A DNA stretch of 64,000 nt, from assembly GCA_905221605.1 (NCBI GenBank), contig CAJNDS010000358.1:454501-518500 (forward strand), in the 5' to 3' direction. This document shows, in pieces, positions 1 through 11,238 of the stretch (position 1 is the first letter of the stretch; the number at the start of each line of letters is the position of its first letter). Source of the stretch: Symbiodinium natans. Lineage: Eukaryota; Sar; Dinophyceae; Suessiales; Symbiodiniaceae. The notes under the pieces were generated by a model. The model saw only the letters and a list, made by a program, of their open reading frames with translations, was not told the origin of the DNA and did no database searches. Both the position numbers and the translations under genes were made by a program.

Positions 1-669
1 TAAGGGTATTGTATTAAGGTACTACGTGCCCTTATCTACATTTTCTTAGAAGGGCAATGTAGGAATTATTCGTGTGTATTTTCTGAGAGTTCTTATGCAA
101 ATATTAGTGTTATGGAATTAAATTTAGGCTTCTCACTCAGTGACAGACACCTGCTGTCAGACCCTAAACCCCACACCCTAAACCCTAAGCCCTAAGCCCT
201 GAGCCCTGAGCCCTAAGCCCTAAGCCCTAAGCCCTAAAGCACGAACAGGGAAAGGAGGAAAGACAAGTAGTTTTGGGGTTTAGGGTTTAGGGTTTAGGGT
301 TTAGGTCTTTTTTGCGTTTAGACGTTGCAGTTCAACATTAGAGTGCGAAAGGGCTGCGGTGTGCGAGAGGTCATTTCTGGAGGCCCACTTCACAGGGGCC
401 CCTACAGATACCCTCACGCTTTTCGTTCTTCCTTAGTTTCGCTTGTTGGGGGCTCTGTTTATGAGGGGTTTTGTTTGTACCAGAGTGACATGATACATCA
501 TGCGTAGTGGACCGTTTTGCAGTTATGGTGGTCTCACGTTTCAGTCGATGAAACGTTCGACACAGGAAGCCTAGTTGGAAAGGACCTTTATGGTCCAAGA
601 CATCCCCGGCCTCCCACCTCAACCCTAAACCCTAAACCCTAAACCCTAAACCCGAGGTGTCAACCTCAG

Positions 670-738
670 GAACTGTCGATGACATCAAAGAAGCTGTGTC
701 ACGCTGCCTCATCACTTTTAGAGGCGTCTACATGCGTC
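670..738 (+). CDS. possible TPR-like exon island
   Basis: This island lies between a CCCTAAA array (620-652) and a TTTAGGG array (740 on) and starts after CAG at 667-669. One frame reads TVDDIKEAVSRCLITFRGVY, which weakly resembles the second helix of a TPR. It is the weakest class of the TPR islands, and the frame is chosen by resemblance only. Confidence 0.22.
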
Positions 739-844
739 GTAGGGTTTAGGGTTTAGGGCTTCGGGTTTAGGATTTAAGGCGCGTGCCCTCACAACAAGTG
801 TGACGCTCCATGGGGACGAGAGAAATTCGAACGGCTTCGACATG

Positions 845-954
845 CCCGAAGAGCCCAATACCCCCTAATTAAGGAACATAGCTTAAATCATGTTAAGGAT
901 CCCTGTATAGTTGAAGGTATTTTCTTTATTTAAGGGGTATTGGGCTCTCTGGGT
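845..954. repeat. inverted-repeat element, family A
   Basis: This is a short element with terminal inverted repeats built on AGAGCCCAATA at the left and TATTGGGCTCT at the right. The AT-rich interior contains TTAAGGA and GGATCC. Other copies lie at 25203-25315, 31468-31583 and 59592-59704. No coding capacity is seen, so it looks like a MITE. Confidence 0.75.
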
Positions 955-1383
955 GAGTGATCCCACTGCTTTCATCACGACCATCCTTTCCGAGCACGGC
1001 CGCTGCCAGTGTTGCTGTTGCTTTGTCCTTCTCGCAACCGAAGGAGCAAGGGGCAAGCGCCCAGGACCCTAATTAGCCCCTAAACCCTAAACACCCTCTT
1101 GATCCAAAGCGCACGCACGCATCTTCAACCCCCCCCCCCCCCCCTCCCATGCGAGGTGCCCTGCACCCTAAACCCTAAAACCTCAAACCTCTTCAGAAAG
1201 CCCTGAACGATCCAAATGACCCACTTCCCAAGTTATCGTCCCTTTTGGGGTGCTTATTGTAAGGCGTCCCTCTTATTCTGGGACCCAGAGTAGGCCCTTA
1301 TTCCCTGTTTTATGGCTTAGCTTCCCCTATAAGCCTCTTGAAACCAAGAAGGGCACCCTTTTTGTTCCTAGGTTTCTCTTGGC

Positions 1384-1455
1384 TAAACCCTAAACCCTAA
1401 ACCCTAAACCCTAAACCCTAAACCCTAAACCCTAAACCCTAAACCCTAAACCCTG
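1384..1455 (-). repeat. interstitial telomeric array (CCCTAAA)
   Basis: About ten near-perfect CCCTAAA units. It lies upstream of the possible exon island at 1545. Confidence 0.95.
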
Positions 1456-1544
1456 AACCCCTTATTAAGGCACCCCAAAGAGGGACCGGGCCATAACTTC
1501 GAGAACTGACCAAATGACTCCCTTGCGCGTGCGCGCGCGCGCAG

Positions 1545-1599
1545 GATGCAGAGATAGCACAGCTGCATACCAAGACCGACGCTTCCATCAAGGCCACGG
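1545..1599 (+). CDS. possible TPR-like exon island
   Basis: This short island follows a GC dinucleotide run ending in GCAG and precedes a TTTAGGG array. It reads DAEIAQLHTKTDASIKAT, similar to the first helix of the TPR islands seen elsewhere (pattern A-x-LH-T). The call rests on weak resemblance. Confidence 0.22.
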
Positions 1600-2015
1600 G
1601 GTTTAGGGTTTAGAGTTTGGGATTTAGGGTTTAGGGTTTAGGGTTTAGGAATTCAGGAATTAGGGAATTAGGGAATTTAGGGTTTAGGATTTTAGGGTTT
1701 CAGGTTTAGGCGGCTTAGGCGGCTGAGGGGAAGCTCTCCTTGTAAACCCTTTGCAGCCTGAAAACCCTACAGGAAACCCTAAGCCCTCTGATGCAGGGTT
1801 TTAGGGTTTAGGGTTTAGGGTTTAGGGTTTAGGGTTGAAGCCCTAAACCCTGAAGCCTTCAAGCCCTGTAAGACCTGGACCTTATGCCCTAAATCCGCAT
1901 CGCAGGTCATTGCTACAAAGCCCCTTCTAGGCTTCTTAGGCGGGTTTAGGGTTTAGGGTTTCAGAAAAGTCGGCTTGGGTTCTTAAGGCAGGGTTTACGC
2001 ATGCATCCATACCCC

Positions 2016-2178
2016 AAGGGTCCATGTACCTTATAATTAAATACTTGGGCCGTGAAGTCCCTGTATAGGAGGTACTTTAAGGCCCAAGGGGTTTTAGGGT
2101 TCAGGGTTCAGGGTTCAGGGTTCAGGGTTCAGGTTTAGGGTTTAGGGTTAGGGTTTAGGTTTAGATACATGGACCCTG
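2016..2178. repeat. inverted-repeat element, family H, with telomere insert
   Basis: The left end reads AAGGGTCCATGTACCT and the right end ATACATGGACCCT. The interior has TACTTGGGCC and GGAGGTACTTTA. Between the interior and the right end, about 70 bp (2093-2164) is telomere-type TTTAGGG/TTCAGGG. Other copies are at 22154-22283, 27897-27992 and 52175-52347. Confidence 0.7.
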
Positions 2179-2344
2179 GGTTAAGCGGTTTCCGAAGCAT
2201 CCGCGCAAGCTAAGGTGGTGTGCACGCGTTTGTGGGTGAAGGCATCCCTCAGCTTGCAGAGCAAGCGTCAACCCTAAACCTTACACCCATAAACCCTAAA
2301 CCGCAAACCCTAAACCCCCAACCCTAAACCCCCAACCCTAAACC

Positions 2345-2505
2345 CCCAACCCTAAACCCTAAACCCTAAACCCTAAGCCCTAAGCCCTAAACCCTAAACC
2401 CTAAACCCTAAACCCTAAACCCTAAACCCTGAACCCTGAACCCTAAACCCTAAACCCTAAACCCTAAACCCTAGACCCTAGACCCTAAACCCTGAACCCT
2501 AAACC
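2345..2505 (-). repeat. interstitial telomeric array (CCCTAAA)
   Basis: A long CCCTAAA array with a few CCCTGAA, CCCTAAG and CCCTAGA variants. It ends 15 bp before the CAG that opens the TPR-like island at 2521. Confidence 0.95.
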
Positions 2506-2520
2506 CTACCACGGGCGCAG

Positions 2521-2598
2521 GATGCGCAGGAAGCTGCCGACATATTCAAGGGCCTCGGGGTCGCTCGGCTCAGAGGCAGCCTGAGGCTTCGAGGTCGG
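2521..2598 (+). CDS. TPR-like exon island
   Basis: This follows CAG at 2518-2520 and reads DAQEAADIFKGLGVARL. That matches the second-helix pattern of the other TPR islands (EA-x-D-IF-x-GLG). A CCCTAAA array lies upstream and a TTTAGGG array downstream, the layout typical of the strongest islands. TPR domains mediate protein-protein contacts; no more specific role can be given. Confidence 0.42.
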
Positions 2599-2666
2599 GG
2601 GTTTAGGGTTTAGGGTTTAGGGTTTGGGGTTTAGGGTTTAGGGTTTAGGGTTTAGGGTTTAGGGCT
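2599..2666 (+). repeat. interstitial telomeric array (TTTAGGG)
   Basis: About nine TTTAGGG units directly after the TPR-like island at 2521-2598. Confidence 0.95.
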
Positions 2667-2864
2667 GTTCAGGGGTGATGATCCTTGAGTGGGGACTCAC
2701 GGGTGTAGGTTGCGAGTGAGAAGCAGGAGTGGTTCCTAGGTTAGTCCCCTAAACCCTAAACCCTAAACCCTAAACCCTAAACCCTAAACCCTAAACCCTA
2801 AACCCTAAACCCGGGAGTGCAGGACAGTCAGAGGACGTCAATGACCTTTAGCCGGCTCTTCTGG

Positions 2865-3140
2865 CTGGTTCTTAGTAGGGAATGGGGCGAAATGAGGGCC
2901 CCACATACTGTAGTCCCTTAAGGGGTATATATAGGGCCCTCATTCCCCCCTACATAGTCCCTTAAAGGGTATAGGGCCCTCATTCCCCCCTACATAGTCC
3001 CTTAAAGGGCATATATAGGGCCCTCATTCCCCCCTACATAGTCCCTTAAAGGGTATATATAGGGCCCTCATTCCCCCCTACATAGTCCCTTCAAGGGTAT
3101 ATATAGGGCCCTCATTCCCTCATTCCCTACTAAGAACCAG
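2865..3140. repeat. inverted-repeat element with five internal 44-bp tandem units
   Basis: The 20-bp terminal repeats CTGGTTCTTAGTAGGGAATG and CATTCCCTACTAAGAACCAG are exact complements. Inside, a unit of about 44 bp (TAGTCCCTTAA, then TATATA, then GGGCCCTCATT and poly-C) starts at 2911, 2955, 2995, 3039 and 3083; the second unit has lost four bases. Related ends occur near 42320-42346 and 55548-55565. Confidence 0.85.
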
Positions 3141-3235
3141 GGGGGGTCTTTAATTAGGGTAGTTGTAGTGTTTCAAGCGTGGGGTTCAGGCAGGGCCGCA
3201 GCTGGAATCAAGATTTAGGGCCTGTTCTGGTCTGG

Positions 3236-3393
3236 GCTTTAGGGTTTAGGGTTTAGGGCTAGGGTTTAGGGTTTAGGGTTTAGGGTTTAGGGTTTAGGGT
3301 TTAGGGTTTAGGGTTTAGGGTTTAGGGTTTAGGGCTTAGGGTTTAGGGTTTAGGGTTTAGGGTTTAGGGTTTAGGGTTTAGGGTTTAGGGTTG
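3236..3393 (+). repeat. interstitial telomeric array (TTTAGGG)
   Basis: About 22 units with single-base variants (GGGCTAGGG, GGGCTTAGGG). Confidence 0.95.
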
Positions 3394-3547
3394 GTTTGGG
3401 GTTGAAGGTTTTGGTTCAGGGGTTGGGTGCCGGGTGTGGTAGAGCATGGGGTGATTTCGGTTGTTGGGGTCTACGGTCTACGGGCTGTCTGTTACGCCGC
3501 ATTGTGGGGTCGACCCGGTCAAACCAAAAACCTAAACCTCATCCAAG

Positions 3548-3620
3548 GATCACGCGAAGACCGCCGAAGCCTTGCGAATCCTAATTGCCGGCAAGCTCAG
3601 GCCAGTTCCGGCACTCCCAG
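3548..3620 (+). CDS. TPR-like exon island
   Basis: After ATCCAAG the frame reads DHAKTAEALRILIAGKLR, a good second-helix TPR pattern (A-x-EAL-x-I). It ends shortly before a TTTAGGG tract. The longer open frames across 3396-3767 in other frames are judged to be chance. Confidence 0.42.
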
Positions 3621-4379
3621 CTAGTGTTGTTTTGTTTAGGGTTTAGGGTTCATTGGGAACAAGTCCCTTGCTCTTCTTGCTGTAGTAGCACTATAGTTCA
3701 GGGACTCACTTATCCCGAGTTCTGGTACCCATACCTCAGCTTATATAAGTTGAGGCCCCATAGATGATGCCGATCCCCAGAGGAGTGCACCTCCATTTCG
3801 CCTCATATTCCCAGACACCTCAAGACCCTCTACTGAAGAAAGGTGCCCTCGCTCATAAAAAAAAAAAACAGTCCAGGAACACCTTTTTATACTTGAAGGT
3901 TTTCGTTGCATAAACCCTAAATCCTGTACCCTAAACCCGAAGCCCTAAACCCTAAACCCTCTGCAGTGTAAGGTATAACTCCTTAAGAACTGTTGGGCCT
4001 ACTACAACGTCGCCTACTGGGCCGGGCGGCACGCCGGCGCCCGGCTTCCAGCTGCTTTCGGGAGATGCTGTGCAGGGTTTAGGGTTTAGGGTTAGGGTGT
4101 AGGGTTTAGGGTTTAGGGTTCAGGGTTATGCAAAAAGGGTCTAGGGTTTAGGGTTTTGGCCTAGGTGGTTCGGGTTCAGGCTTGAGGGTTTTGGATTTTG
4201 AGGGTAGACGCCTCTTTCTTCGAGGACAGAGGCGCGGTCCGCAATCATCGGCAGGATGATGTCCATGAGATAGGGGAGTTTGCGATTTTAGCGGCACCTT
4301 ATTATTTCGGGCCCTTGTTATGAGGGAATCCTACCATTTGGGGGGTCATATGTACATTGTGGCTGCTACTGAGACAGCG

Positions 4380-4536
4380 TAGCTGCCCTTATTCCCATTT
4401 TCAAGGGGTAGAGTCCCTTATAAGCCCCTGGAAACCAAAAAGGGTTTAGGGCTTAGGGTTTAGGGTTTAGGGTTTAGGGTTTAGGGTTTAGGGTTTAGGG
4501 TTTAGGGTTAGGGTTTCCTAGGTTACTCTTGGGTCC
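4380..4536. repeat. family F element interrupted by telomeric array
   Basis: The left part ends CCAAAAAGGG and the right part resumes TTTCCTAGGTTACTCTTGGG. In uninterrupted relatives (1290-1382, 36594-36692, 59722-59806) these parts are joined by GCACCCTTTTTGTTCCTAGG. About nine TTTAGGG units at 4443-4515 occupy the gap. Confidence 0.65.
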
Positions 4537-5243
4537 AGGTTCGCCCTGGCCTAGACGCCCAATGATGCACCTCAGCAAAGCCGGTTGCTTCTCGAGGATG
4601 TGGCTGCCACAGGTTAAGTGGTAAAAGGAGGGACCCCTAGAAGGGGCCCTGAATCTTATTTCTCTATGTAACCTATATATATACACACACACCTGAAATT
4701 GTCCCTATATACCGAAGTAGCCTCCAAAGAACCCCTAAACCCTAAGCCCTAAGCCCTAGCCTCTTGGTGATGACAAGCATTTTCCCTATCGAGGTTTAGC
4801 AGGGCAATGTTTTTCACATGCGTTTATGCCAAAGACATAGGTTTTCCCGCACCAAGACCCTGCACCCTGTCAGCCCTGAACCCTAGTACACGCTTAGGAG
4901 TGCTAGGGCTTAAAGGGAATTCTAGGTTCTCTAGGGCCTGGGTTTCGAGTTTAGGGTTTATGGGTACAGGGTTTCTTTTGGGATTTGTAGTACATGCTTA
5001 AGAGTTCTAGGGCTTACAAGAGTTTATAGGGTTTACAGGGACTCATCGGCTTTTTGGGTTTCGGGTTTATGAGGTGTTTTGGGGTTTGCAGGAACCCTAG
5101 TACATGCTTAAACCCTAAACCCTAAACCCTAAACCCTAAACCCCAAACCCCAAACCCCAAACCCCAAACCCCAAACCCCAAACCCTATAACCCTAAACCC
5201 TAAACCTTAAAGCCGGAACCTCGTAGTGCTTGTTGCCGGGCAG

Positions 5244-5316
5244 GAAAGCGGACGGCCAAAGGCCGACGGAAGCGTTGGATACCGTGAACAAGGCTGAGAG
5301 GGCGTCGGGCCGCTGT
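5244..5316 (+). CDS. TPR-like exon island
   Basis: The island follows GGGCAG and reads RPTEALDTVNKAERASG, a clear TPR pattern. A CCCTAAA array precedes it and a TTTAGGG array follows at 5325. Boundaries are approximate. Confidence 0.45.
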
Positions 5317-6442
5317 TTATGGGGGTTTAGGGTTTAGGGTTTAGGATTTAGGGTTTAGGGTTGAGGGTTTAGGGGAGTTAGAGGGCTGAAAGGGTTTGTA
5401 AGGTTTATGGGGGGTTCGGGTTTAGGGTTTGCGTTCAGGGATCTTGTTCATCTATCAATGGGGGGTCGGGCTTGGTGTTTTGTGGTTTAAGGTTTGGGGT
5501 GTGGGGGGTTTAGGGTTTAAAGCTTTTGCTGTCTTGTGCAGTCACAGTGCGGCTTTTGGTTTACGCGCTTCGTGGTCGTTGCCCGGTATAACAACCCCTA
5601 AACCCACAAAACCGATAAGCCCCACCCTATAAACCCCACCCCATAAACCCCACCCGACCGGTAGGCCCCATAACCCTCGTAAACCCTATAAGCCCTGAAC
5701 CCTAAACCTCAAAACCCCCATTAATTGAGCCCTTTAAGCCCTCTACAAACCCTTTAAACACCAAACGCCAAACCAGAAACACTGAACTCCTATAAGCCCA
5801 ACAAACCCTTTAAGCTCCTATTAACTCCTTTGAAACCCTAAACACTGAACTCCTTTTAGCCCAACAATCCCTTTAAGCTCCTATTGACTCCTATGAACAG
5901 CCCAAAAAGACGTCTAGACTCCCCGAAGTCCTCTCAGCTGTTCGGGTTTAGGGTTTAGGATTTTAGGGTTTAGGGTTCAGGGTTTTGGGGTTTAGGGTTC
6001 AGGGTTTTGGGGTTTTGGTTTTGAGGTCGTAAATTTGGCTGACGTATCCTAGAGGCAGAAGCCCAATTACTGCCCCTTAAAGACTAAAGCCCAGACCCTA
6101 AACCCTCTGGGTTTGGGTTCAGGATTTTCGGTTTTGGGCTTAGCGTTTTGGGGAAGTGGGGGGTAAGAAGTAAGAAGAGGCTTGAAGGCGAAGAACCTTA
6201 AGAACCTAACCGTAAACCCCAAGCCCTAAGCCCTAAGCCCCAACCCCCTCCCAATCTAAAACCCCAAAACCCAAAAAATCAAAACCCCAACCAACAAATT
6301 CTAAACCCTAAACCCTAATTAAACCTCCAAACCCTAAACCCCAAACCCTCAACCCCAAACCCTAAACCCGAAACCCTAAACCCTAAACCCTCAACCCTAA
6401 AACCCTAAACCCCATGCGCCCCAAACCCTCAAACCCTCATCC

Positions 6443-6516
6443 CTGGAGCAGGAGTTGACGAGATTTCAGGAGCTGGGCAGCAGGATAGGAGAGGCCAGCC
6501 GCGGCGCCTTTGCGGA
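6443..6516 (+). CDS. TPR-like exon island
   Basis: It reads LEQELTRFQELGSRIGEA and continues ASRGAFAE, the second-helix type with the loop form F-x-ELG-x-R-x-GEA shared with the islands at 40.4, 54.6 and 62.4 kb. CCCTCAAA lies upstream; a TTTAGGG array starts immediately downstream. Confidence 0.45.
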
Positions 6517-6680
6517 GGGTTTAGGGTTTAGGGTTTAGGGTTTAGGGTTTAGGGTTTAGGGTTTGGGGTTTGGGGTTTAGGGTTTAGGGGGCAGGCTGCA
6601 GGATGTTTGGACTTCCAGGTCTTATCTGGGTGGCTGTCAAAATGATGATCCTTTTTGGGGTGCCCTAAATATTACTGAGT

Positions 6681-6820
6681 TGTAGAGTAGGTAACCTTTA
6701 ACCTTTAAACCCTAAACCCTAAACCCTAAATATCCTTCAACCTTTTTGGGGAACTAGAATCCCCTCATAATCCCAAAGGTCAACCTTTCGTTTTCCTAGG
6801 TACTGGACAACTAGGATTAG
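6681..6820. repeat. family K element with short telomeric insert
   Basis: It has GTAGAGTAGGTAACCTTTAAC on the left and AAAGGTCAACCTTT plus GGTACTGGACAACTA on the right, with four CCCTAAA-type units inside. Other copies are at 17376-17464, 50951-51047 and 56785-56955 (degraded). Confidence 0.6.
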
Positions 6821-7249
6821 GTGCCGTATTATACGTAATAGGGATCCAAAAAGGGACCATCATGTTGACAACCACCCATAGAGGGTTAAAAGTTGAGGGT
6901 GCAGGGCTTAGGGATCAGGGTTCAGGGTTCAGGGTTTAGGGTTTAACAGTTGAGGGTTTAGGGTGTAGGGTTCAGGGTTTAGGGTTTAGGGTTGAGGGCT
7001 GAGACGGTGTACGAAGGGCTCAGGGTGTTGGGCGTTTGAGAGGGCTTGGGGTCGTGGACTGGTTTCTGGACTCCGAAGGGGGCCGCATTCATGAATATGT
7101 ATTTGTTTATATATATATGTACATATATGTATATATATATATATATATGTGTGTGTGTATGAATACACAGAATATATGTACATGGTTTAGGGTTTAGGGT
7201 GTATGTATGTTTATGTATATACATATATGATATGCTTTTATTCATGTTG

Positions 7250-7287
<38 letters not shown>

Positions 7288-7751
7288 ACATTGTCGTTCG
7301 GAATTGGCGTTTTAAATCGAAGGTTAGGACTTCGGGGGGCTGGAGGGGCCTGTGAAGTCTTATTGACCCAAAACCTTGCTAGGGTTTAGGGTTTTGCTTG
7401 AGGGCTTAGGGCTTTTGAGCCACGGACCGGTCTCCGGGGGGGGGGGGGGGAAATTGCTTGGGGTGTTTTGTCTGCGTCTTTTTTCGTTGTTAGGCTCGAG
7501 ATCTGTTTAGGGTTTAGGGTTATGTAGCAACACCAACATTCGTAGTGTATAGGTAAAACTGAGAATGTAACGTCACAAATACAGAATCATACAAGCTATG
7601 TTTGTGTGTGTATATATATACATATACACGCACACGAACACACACATTTGCTTCACCTATGCTAGCAGTTAACGATGTGATTGTAGCGGATTGAGAATTT
7701 GGGGCCGGGGGGGGGGTTGTTGCGGTTAGCACAAGCATGTCGCATGGCCAG

Positions 7752-7816
7752 GCGTCCATGATGCTGTCGCTGGCGGAAATCAACACGGCCGCGCCCTCGT
7801 CTGCTGCCCTGGACCC
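7752..7816 (+). CDS. TPR-like exon island (first-helix type)
   Basis: After GGCCAG it reads ASMMLSLAEINTAAPS, a first-helix TPR pattern (A-x-x-L-x-LAE). Downstream is a short CCCTAAA tract. The resemblance to the 55.9 kb island (ASMCLRVS) suggests the same exon class. Confidence 0.42.
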
Positions 7817-7969
7817 CTAAACCCTAAACCCTACAACCTATGCGTCTCCAGCATCCCGCAGCAAAAGAGGAGAATCCTGCCTGTGAGGGCCTGCCACATC
7901 CAATTTTCTTTATCTGGGCGGCTAGCTGGTCTTGATGGGCACAGCTCTCGCACTGTCCTCACAAGTAAT

Positions 7970-8096
7970 TACAGTAGAAGCCAAAAAGCTGGAAACTCAA
8001 TAGCCTCAATCCCTAAGAGTAAAGTATAGGGAATCCCAGCACTATTTGTCCTTAAAAAGGTTTCCAACTTGTTGGGGTTTACTGTAGGAGTTCATT
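7970..8096. repeat. inverted-repeat element, family G
   Basis: The ends TACAGTAGAAGCCAAAAAGC and GGGGTTTACTGTA are inverted repeats, extended by GGAAACTC / GGTTTCCAACTTG. Only one copy was recognised in the window. Confidence 0.6.
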
Positions 8097-8430
8097 AATT
8101 TCAGCCCATCATGGCCAGCGGCTGAGCAGACCGTTTTCACCTACACCTTTGCCTCTAAACTGGAACGCAGTCTCAATCCCAAAACCTCGACCCTAAACCC
8201 TCAACCCCAAAATCTAAGCCTTTAACCCTAAACCCGAAACCCCTTTGCCCTTGGAGTAGCCGAGCTGCCCTCAGAAGAGGGCGGTGTTGGGAGGGGAGCT
8301 GCCATCTCCGAGGCGGTGCTTGGGAGACCTAAAACCCCAAACCCCAAAACCTCAACCTCAAACCCTAGGGTTTAGGGTTTAGGGTTTAGGGTTTAGGGTT
8401 TAGGGTTTAGGGTTTAGGGTTTAGGCCCTG

Positions 8431-8524
8431 CCTAAAGGCTCCTATGTAGTACCTTTTTTGGGGTTTGTATACAAGAACCCCCTATCACCAACCCAAAAAG
8501 GCACCACGTTAGAGACGCCAGGTA
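8431..8524. repeat. family E element, copy 1
   Basis: The ends read CCTAAAGGCTCC and GACGCCAGGTA. The interior has GTAGTACCTTTTTTGGGG and CCAAAAAGGCACCAC as an inverted pair. Other copies are at 8674-8766 (same orientation) and 12963-13056 (opposite orientation). Confidence 0.7.
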
Positions 8525-8673
8525 TAGACCCTAAACCCTAAACCCTAGGGGGGATTTCGAGTCTTATCCAGGGCGGGCCCCGCAGTCAGTAAGATGAGTC
8601 CTAGCGTAGGCCAGGAGGTCAGAACTTCGAGTGGTGTTTTGGGTCTAAGGGTATAGGGTTTAGGGTTTAGGGT

Positions 8674-8766
8674 CCTAAAGGCTCCTCTGTAGTACCTTTT
8701 TGGGTTAGTATACAAGAATCCCCGAAAACCAACCCCCAAAAAGGCACTACATTAGAGACTCCAGGT
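8674..8766. repeat. family E element, copy 2
   Basis: It is closely similar to the copy at 8431-8524 and lies about 150 bp after it in the same orientation. Confidence 0.7.
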
Positions 8767-9115
8767 AGAAAAGACTGTAAGGGTTTCAGGTTGTGAGCTC
8801 CCGCGCATTCCTGCTGCTGCCAAGGATCGGAGAGGGACGAGGAAGCGAGAGGACCTGACCTCAGCCCTAAACCCTAAACCCCCAAACCCTAAACGCCAGA
8901 CCCTGAACCCTAAAACCCCCAAACCCGAAACCCTAAGCTCCAAACCCCAAACCCTGAACCCTATGCTCAAAAGACCAAAGCTAAGCTCGCGCGAAATGGG
9001 GGGCCTAGGCTTCCAAGCATTCAAGAGTGGAGGGCTTAGGGCTGAGGGTGGGGGAGCCTACCAGGCCTAGCAGAACATGGCTTCAATGGGGTTAAGGGTT
9101 TAGGGAGGGTTCAGG

Positions 9116-9222
9116 GTTTAGGGTTTAGGGTTTAGGGTTTAGGGTTTAGGGTTTAGGGTTTAGGGTTTAGGGTTCAGGGTTCAGGGTTTAGGGTTTAGGG
9201 TTTGGGGTTCAGGGTTCAGGGT
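9116..9222 (+). repeat. interstitial telomeric array (TTTAGGG)
   Basis: About 14 units with TTCAGGG and TTTGGGG variants toward its end. Confidence 0.93.
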
Positions 9223-9335
9223 TCAAGGATCGTAGGGGCTTTGGGCTCATGTAGGGACTTAGGGTTCAAAGCCGGCACCCACACATCGCAAGGCATGCAG
9301 CCTCATAACCGACAAAGAAGCGAGAAGCTCTTGGG

Positions 9336-9475
9336 GTAGTTGCATGGTCCCTTAGTATGTGCCCTTGCAGGGGACCCCCCTACATGCCCTTTATATACCC
9401 TACACACATGAAGGGCCCATACATGAGAACCCTTTGAGGGAGGTAAGGGGCCATATCAAGGGCCCATGTAACTGC
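9336..9475. repeat. family N element, copy 1
   Basis: The ends are GTAGTTGCATGG and GGGCCCATGTAACTGCC, with inner GTCCCTTAGTATG and AAGGGCCCATAC. Best relative: 23593-23726, where the ends GTAGTTTCATGGG and CCATGCAACTACC pair well. More degraded relatives lie near 19633-19822, 43563-43680 and 60772-60900. Confidence 0.65.
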
Positions 9476-9623
9476 CATAAGAAAAGCCCTAAGCCCAACG
9501 CCCTGACCCGAAACCTACACCGTTAATGGCCCACCTAGACCTTACGCCCTAAGCCACAAATCGGTTTAGGGTTTAGGGCCCTACGCCCTTTACCCTAAAC
9601 CTCGTCCCAGAACCTTTCTTCAG

Positions 9624-9698
9624 TTTCGAGGAGTCGCTGCAGATGGGCTTAGACGCCTTGGACATCTTCCGCGAGGCAGCGGGTCTATTTCAAGCCTC
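9624..9698 (+). CDS. TPR-like exon island (second-helix type)
   Basis: After CTTCAG it reads EESLQMGLDALDIFREA, a canonical pattern for the second helix of this TPR class (AL-x-IFREA). A CCCTAAA tract lies upstream. The likely next island starts at 9946. Confidence 0.5.
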
Positions 9699-9945
9699 CT
9701 ATCCCTAAACCCGGAACCGTAGACCCTAAACCCTAAACCCTAAACCATAAACCCTAAACCCTAAAACTTAAACCCTAAACTCACAAGAACTCCCAACCGC
9801 GACCTTTTTTTTTGGATTCCCGGGCCACATGAAGATGACTCCGGCTCCGAACCCCCTGCGTAGTCGCCACTAGGGTGTAGGGTTGAGGGTTTAGGGTTTA
9901 GGGTTTCGGGTTTAGGGTTTATCCGAAAGCCTGATGCTGCTGCAG

Positions 9946-10013
9946 TTGGGCGACAAGCGTCTACAGGTTGCCGCACTGTCCCGGACTGAGTATTCGGCAT
10001 GGCTTGCAGCATG
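9946..10013 (+). CDS. TPR-like exon island (loop plus first helix)
   Basis: After CTGCTGCAG it reads LGDKRLQVAALSRTEYS, continuing AWLAAW. GDKR followed by AAL is the TPR loop and next helix. The gap from the previous island (about 250 bp) holds CCCTAAA then TTTAGGG tracts, an inverted telomeric pair in the opposite order to most other gaps. Confidence 0.38.
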
Positions 10014-10619
10014 GGTTTAAAATTTCGGGTCCAGGCCCCCCCCCCCCCCCAGGCGGTTTAGGGTTTAGGGCTGGTTTAGGGTTTAGGGTTTAGGGTTTAG
10101 GGTTTCGGGTTTCGGGTTTCGGGTTTCGGGTTTCGGGTTTCGGGTAGTTTCGGGTAGTTTCGGGGGGGGGGGGGGGGGTTGGGGTTGAATCAGGGTCTGT
10201 GTCGGGATTGAGTCTTTGGGGTTTAGAGTGTTTGGGCTGATGTGCTGGGAACTCAGACCAAGATTGGGATGCACTCCAGGCACGGCCAAGGAGAACCGAG
10301 AAATAGAACCCATACATCCTGCTCGGTAGACTAGTGAACCCTAAACCCTAAAGGTTTCAAAAGGGACCGCGACCTGGGAAGATAAAAGGGCTCCCTTGAG
10401 GTTTAAAAGGGCAAAGCGGGAAGATGTGCCCACTGGTTTATGATTTAGGGTTGTAGGGCTTCTTTAAGCTATTCCTCCTGCTATCGGATTTGGGGTCCTC
10501 TTTTTGGTCCCCCTAAACCCTACACCCTCAACACAGGATCCTATTGCAAAAGGCACCTAGAAAGGTTAGCCCTTGCGCCCTCGACTTGAGTTAAGGGTTC
10601 AGGGTTTGGGGCTGCCCCC

Positions 10620-10815
10620 CCCTCCCCGACTCGGCAAATATCTCGATCCTTAGGCAGCATCTCTCGAACGTCCACATCAAGTTCTGCGACAAGGGTTGCG
10701 CTGGCAAGAGCGGAAGAGAGGCCGATAGACTCCTTGGGAACTACAATGGACAATCTATAACGCTTTGCGCACTTAGCGCACAGTGCGCGAGTGATTTGTT
10801 TAATATACTGTATCA
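10620..10815. other. coding-like stretch, strand undecided
   Basis: Both strands are open. The minus strand contains VVPKESIGLSSALASATLVA; the plus strand contains READRLLGNYNGQSITLC. Neither has an ATG start. It sits at the edge of an AT-richer region (10.8-13 kb) with little telomeric sequence. No family is recognised. Confidence 0.22.
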
Positions 10816-11238
10816 GGGGTAATACATAGCACACCACAACGAACACGTTTATATATCGTCCACGTTAGATCATAGTATATAATTCAACACATACAATAGA
10901 ACATAACCGGTTATATATGTATGTGACACATAGCATGTACACGGTAACAGACAACACTTTACATGTATATCAAGCATGTAACGCATCTCATGCATCATGC
11001 CTGGTAGAAATACAGCCTACGTATAAGGCATAACAAAACATAATTACACACATGTGTATATCTTTGTTATACATGTGTTGAATACATGAACAGCTCTTAC
11101 GGCTGATGGACCGTGTGCGTGTTTTCATATCTACACACATACATATGTATATATGTATGCTACCCCCACCCCCCCCCCCATGCGCCTGCATTTTTGTGAC
11201 TTTGAACACGTGTTTGAAAAAATGGGTGTGATTTGCAG

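Noticed and set aside
6979-7245. Minus-strand frames rich in Y, I and H
   Set aside because: They come from an AT microsatellite and telomeric units.
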